From IMG/VR virus record IMGVR_UViG_3300005935_000076, positions 1 to 31,819 of that record: a stretch of DNA of 31,819 nt, one strand, 5' to 3'. The stretch comes from a virus. Below, one piece after another: positions 28,973 through 31,819 of this stretch (position 1 is the stretch's first letter; each line of letters opens with the position of its first letter). The notes beneath the pieces were generated by a model. It did not search any database. It worked only from the letters and a program-made list of their open reading frames with translations, and had not been told where the DNA came from. A program made the position numbers and the translations under genes.

Positions 28973-29277
28973 GTAAAGAAAAAGAAGATTTGGCAGTTGA
29001 CAGTGATTTTATTATTGCTAGTCAGAAATCAGGAGATAAAATTGAACAGCTTTTAAGAGTGGGTGCGGTTTATTTTCAGAGGAATTATTATAATGATGTA
29101 GATTCGGATATAGCCGGATATTCACAAGCTATAGCATCGTATTCGTTGAGTGAGGAAGACGCTTTTGCTGTGTTATTGGAGTGGGGTTGGTCTGTGCGGG
29201 AATCTTTGGGAAGAATCACCTTACCAAGATTGATTCGTACACCGCAGTGTTTGCAAAAGGAAAATAAAAATGAATAA
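28969..29277 (+). CDS. Hypothetical protein, paralogue of the previous gene
   Basis: A 102-residue protein with YFQRNYYNDVD and EEDAFAVLLEWGWSVRESLGRI, aligned with FFRRFYHND and RKQAFILLLSWNWSIEKALEKI of the preceding gene. ATG 28969 overlaps the previous stop (ATGA); a longer frame from 28885 would lie within the upstream gene. The two are a tandem duplication with only the C-terminal domain conserved. Function unknown. Confidence 0.66.
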   Translation: MSKEKEDLAVDSDFIIASQKSGDKIEQLLRVGAVYFQRNYYNDVDSDIAGYSQAIASYSLSEEDAFAVLLEWGWSVRESLGRITLPRLIRTPQCLQKENKNE

Positions 29278-29746
29278 AAAATCAAAAGACCCAAGTGTTG
29301 ATTTACAAATCAATGAGTATCGTTTAGACACTGAGTGGAAAAAACAGGCTGAATTGTATTACCAATATGCGGCGGAGTTGGCTGATGCTCGGAAAGAGTT
29401 AGACAGTAATAAATCTAAGCTTGAGAAGACAAAAGCCAGTTTGTATAAAATGATTAGTGCTGCTCCCGAAGTATATGGATTAAAGAAGAGTACAGAAAAT
29501 GCCATTAATTCGGCAATACTGGAACAGCTTGATTATGTAGATGCCCAAGCGGCTATTATAGAGGCAAAATACAGGGTCGATATATTGGCGGCTTTACTGA
29601 CTGCATTTGACCACAAGAAAAAGGCTCTTGAAAATTTGGTGCAATTGTTTTTGGCTAATTATTTTGCAAGGCCAAGTACGTCAGAGGAAGGAAATGAAGT
29701 GATAGAGAGTCGGAAACCTGTGGGATGTCGGCAAAGGAAGGTGTAA
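29270..29746 (+). CDS. Coiled-coil protein, possible UvsY-like recombination mediator
   Basis: A 158-residue, almost wholly helical protein: EWKKQAELYYQYAAELADARKELDSNKSKLEKTKASL, a short Pro/Gly break (APEVYGLKK), then EQLDYVDAQAAIIEAKYRVDILAALLTAFDHKKKALENL. Two long helices around a turn, a size near 150 and a location next to a gp32-like protein all recall T4 UvsY. Sequence alone does not prove it. Confidence 0.6.
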   Translation: MNKKSKDPSVDLQINEYRLDTEWKKQAELYYQYAAELADARKELDSNKSKLEKTKASLYKMISAAPEVYGLKKSTENAINSAILEQLDYVDAQAAIIEAKYRVDILAALLTAFDHKKKALENLVQLFLANYFARPSTSEEGNEVIESRKPVGCRQRKV

Positions 29747-29755
29747 GAGTAAATA

Positions 29756-29932
29756 ATGTTTACTTGGGATATGTTTAGATTTTATGTTGTAATAGTTTTG
29801 TTGTTGATGGTATTGTGTTACTTCGTAATACCGTCAATTGTATATGGGATTGTTAAAAATGCCACGGTGGCATATTACAAGGGATTAGATTTTATTAAGA
29901 AAGAGGAAAAGAGTAATGGTAAAGAGAAGTAA
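29756..29932 (+). CDS. Very small membrane protein (58 residues)
   Basis: MFTWDMFRFY is followed by one long hydrophobic segment (about residues 11-35, VVIVLLLMVLCYFVIPSIV) and a lysine-rich tail (DFIKKEEKSNGKEK): a single-span membrane protein with its basic end predicted in the cytoplasm. It overlaps the start of the next gene by 17 bases. The ribosome binding site is weak (AGAG). Function unknown. Confidence 0.55.
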   Translation: MFTWDMFRFYVVIVLLLMVLCYFVIPSIVYGIVKNATVAYYKGLDFIKKEEKSNGKEK

Positions 29933-30998
29933 GAACAAACGAAAGAGGTTGTCGGCACAATCGGCAGTAGAGAATTCTAAGAAAGGATTTTTTAGAACGA
30001 GTGTTGATCCTGGGCCGGATACGACATTCTTCAAGTTGGAAAAGGATGTTTCCAGAAGAATTGATGTGATTCCCTATGTGGTGAAAAGTGATGATAATCC
30101 TGAAGCCAATAAGGGGGATGATTGGTATGAGCGTACTTATTGGGTGCATAAACCTGTTGGGCCTAATAATAATTCGTATGTTTGTCCTGCAAAAACACAT
30201 AATAAGCCTTGTCCTATTTGTGAGAAGGTGGAGGAGTTGTCGGATGCCGGTGAGGATAAGGTTTTGATTAACTCATTGCGTCCTAAGCGTCGTCAATTGT
30301 GGAATGTTATTGATACAGAATCTCCTGGAGAAGGTATTCAGTTGTGGGACATTAGTTATCACCTGTTTGGCAAGGAATTGATTGATACAATTGCTAACGC
30401 CGATGAGGATGATGGTTACGAATACTTTGCCGATATTGAAGATGGTTTCACTTTGAAATTGGGTGTTGAGGCTAAGAGTTTTGATGGAAATTCTTATAGT
30501 GAAGTCAGAAATATCAATTTCAAACCGAGGAAAGAGCCTTATGCCGAGGATATTATTGATAAGGCGATTGATTTGGATTCCATTTTAATTGTTTTAGAGT
30601 ATGATAAGTTGAAGTCTATCTTTCTTCAAATCGACGAAGACAATGATGAACGTCCTGAAAAGGATGCTCCGAAGGAAGAGGAAATTCAGACTGCCGAGGA
30701 TTCTGGTCTGGTTAAGGGTGATACTGTTGACCATGAGGATTTGGGTGTATGTACTATTTCTAGGGTTAGTCGAGATGGAACGTCCTTGCTTCTGAAGGAT
30801 GATGGTGGAGAACTGCATAAGGCAATTTCTGTTTCGGATGTGGTTAAAATGGATGTAGAGGAGGAGGAAGAAAAACCCAAGCCTTCTGTTAAAAAGAAGA
30901 AGACTAAGAAAGCTCCACCTAAAGAAGCAGAGCCTGAAGATGAGGAATGGGATGAAGATGATGATGACGATGATGATTGGGGTGAGGATGATGAGTAG
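29916..30998 (+). CDS. Single-stranded DNA-binding protein, gp32-like with zinc site
   Basis: A 360-residue protein. A basic N-terminus (VKRSKNKRKRL) precedes a core in which Cys90, His95, Cys99 and Cys102 (VCPAKTHNKPCPIC) form a zinc site in the manner of T4 gp32. RQLWNVIDTESPGEG and LWDISYHLFGKEL are typical of that core. The C-terminal 130 residues hold a KOW/SH3-like segment (VKGDTVDHEDLGVCTISRV), a lysine-rich stretch and a final Asp/Glu tail, the usual protein-recruiting acidic end. It would coat ssDNA at the fork and coordinate recombination and replication. Confidence 0.86.
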   Translation: MVKRSKNKRKRLSAQSAVENSKKGFFRTSVDPGPDTTFFKLEKDVSRRIDVIPYVVKSDDNPEANKGDDWYERTYWVHKPVGPNNNSYVCPAKTHNKPCPICEKVEELSDAGEDKVLINSLRPKRRQLWNVIDTESPGEGIQLWDISYHLFGKELIDTIANADEDDGYEYFADIEDGFTLKLGVEAKSFDGNSYSEVRNINFKPRKEPYAEDIIDKAIDLDSILIVLEYDKLKSIFLQIDEDNDERPEKDAPKEEEIQTAEDSGLVKGDTVDHEDLGVCTISRVSRDGTSLLLKDDGGELHKAISVSDVVKMDVEEEEEKPKPSVKKKKTKKAPPKEAEPEDEEWDEDDDDDDDWGEDDE

Positions 30999-31007
30999 TT
31001 AGTGATC

Positions 31008-31067
31008 GGTGGCGGTACTTTGAGCTTCTTTCCCCCTATTCTAGGCCGAAGTGCCGTCATCTTTTTT
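31008..31067 (+). terminator. Intrinsic terminator with long loop after the SSB gene
   Basis: GGTGGCGGTACTT (31008-31020) pairs with AAGTGCCGTCATC (31049-31061) over 13 bp with a few G-U pairs, loop of 28 pyrimidine-rich bases, and six Ts follow at once (31062-31067). Confidence 0.78.
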
Positions 31068-31093
31068 AGTTTTATTCGAAAAGGATGTATAGT

Positions 31094-31819
31094 GTGAGTA
31101 AATTAAAAGTAGATCGACGATTGAGTGTTGCTTTTTCTGATCATCATATTCCATTTCAGTCAAATCTGGCTTGTAGAATGGGCTTTAATTTTGTGAAGGA
31201 TCATAAGCCCGGACTCATCCATCTCCTTGGGGATATTGGGGATTTTTACACATTATCAAAATTCGATAAGGATGTCAGTAGAAAGGCTACACTTCAAGAC
31301 GATTTGGATGCTGTGAATAGATTTTTGGCAGAGTTAAGAGATGTAGCTCCAGATGCTAAGATTATTTACAGTGAAGGAAATCACGAATTTCGATTACGTC
31401 GTTATTTGAGAAGTGATGCAAAGGCGTTGGAGAGTTTAAGGGCTTTGAATTTGGATAAGTTGTTGGATTTTGAGAAACACAATATTCAATATGTAGAACA
31501 AGATAAGCCTTATCGAGTGGGTCCGTTGTTGTTTACGCATGGACAATTAGTTCGCAAGTGGAGTGGAGCATCGGCCAAGGCTCATTTTGAGAAGTTTGGT
31601 TGTAATGTACTTCATGGACATACTCACCGATTAGGTTCTTTTTATCATCGGGATGTTTCAGATCATTATGGGGCTTGGGAAAATGGGTGTATGTGTACAT
31701 TAAATCCCGAGTATGTCACCGCTCCAGACTGGCAACATGGTTGGTCGGTTATTTGGTCACAACGGGATTATTTTCACGTGGAGCAGATATGTGTGATTAA
31801 GGGTCGATATAACTATCAT
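31094..31819 (+). CDS. Calcineurin-like metallophosphoesterase, 3' end beyond window
   Basis: 242 codons without a stop before the window ends. The two-metal phosphoesterase motifs are all present: SDHHIPF (D-x-H), LLGDIGDF (GD-x-x-D), GNHEFRLR (GNHE), LFTHG and HGHTHRLG (GHxH). Phage relatives are Mre11/SbcD-like or single-domain phosphoesterases; the size fits the latter. Start is GTG 31094 with AAGGA eight bases upstream; an in-frame ATG at 31085 is too close to that site. Confidence 0.85.
   Translation, partial: MSKLKVDRRLSVAFSDHHIPFQSNLACRMGFNFVKDHKPGLIHLLGDIGDFYTLSKFDKDVSRKATLQDDLDAVNRFLAELRDVAPDAKIIYSEGNHEFRLRRYLRSDAKALESLRALNLDKLLDFEKHNIQYVEQDKPYRVGPLLFTHGQLVRKWSGASAKAHFEKFGCNVLHGHTHRLGSFYHRDVSDHYGAWENGCMCTLNPEYVTAPDWQHGWSVIWSQRDYFHVEQICVIKGRYNYH

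Overview
The window looks like the early or replication half of a tailed bacteriophage genome. It is A+T-rich, every supported gene is on the + strand, genes are packed end to end with ATGA/TGATG-type overlaps and purine-rich ribosome binding sites, and a nearly complete phage-borne replisome is present. Where control signals can be read they are of bacterial type (TTGACA-17-TATAGT, extended -10, hairpin plus T-run terminators), so the host is a bacterium. I cannot name the host or the phage genus.

Layout. 1-11.4 kb is an accessory, carbohydrate-tailoring region: a cupin, four glycosyltransferase-like proteins, three SAM-methyltransferases, a sulfotransferase-like protein, a KdsB/CMP-sugar-synthetase-like nucleotidyltransferase and a UDP-glucuronate 4-epimerase-like enzyme. 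A GIY-YIG homing-type endonuclease, a cluster of small paralogous proteins, a radical-SAM stub and an XRE regulator are scattered among them. A strong sigma70-like promoter with an internal palindrome (11.40 kb) opens the next block: small proteins, a sigma-like protein, a SNF2-type helicase, a CHC2/Toprim primase and a UDP-glucose 6-dehydrogenase. The dehydrogenase and the 4-epimerase together would make UDP-glucuronate and then UDP-galacturonate.

16.4-18.3 kb is the control and origin region. It holds a terminator or pseudoknot, a small membrane protein, an extended -10 promoter, a very structured ~160-nt RNA ending in a textbook terminator, and a winged-helix replication initiator whose gene carries four 21-bp iteron-like repeats, as the lambda O gene carries ori. 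A DnaB-like helicase follows. 19.65-21 kb contains a second copy of the promoter found at the left window edge, several very small genes and two odd tRNA-like sequences, one with about 65 nt of extra sequence and one with a TTA-repeat-expanded anticodon loop.

21-31.8 kb continues replication: a beta-clamp-like protein, a UDG-like plus 3'-5' exonuclease protein, a beta-class DNA methyltransferase, a stand-alone family A polymerase domain, a DnaX-like clamp loader, a coiled-coil protein, a zinc-containing gp32-like ssDNA-binding protein and a metallophosphoesterase cut by the window edge. The polymerase is physically split: exonuclease and polymerase are separate genes, with the methyltransferase, two small genes and a decayed duplicate of an exonuclease segment lying between them.

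The points most worth following up are the iteron origin candidate, the structured RNA upstream of the initiator, the split polymerase with its duplicated exonuclease relic, and the abnormal tRNA-like genes.
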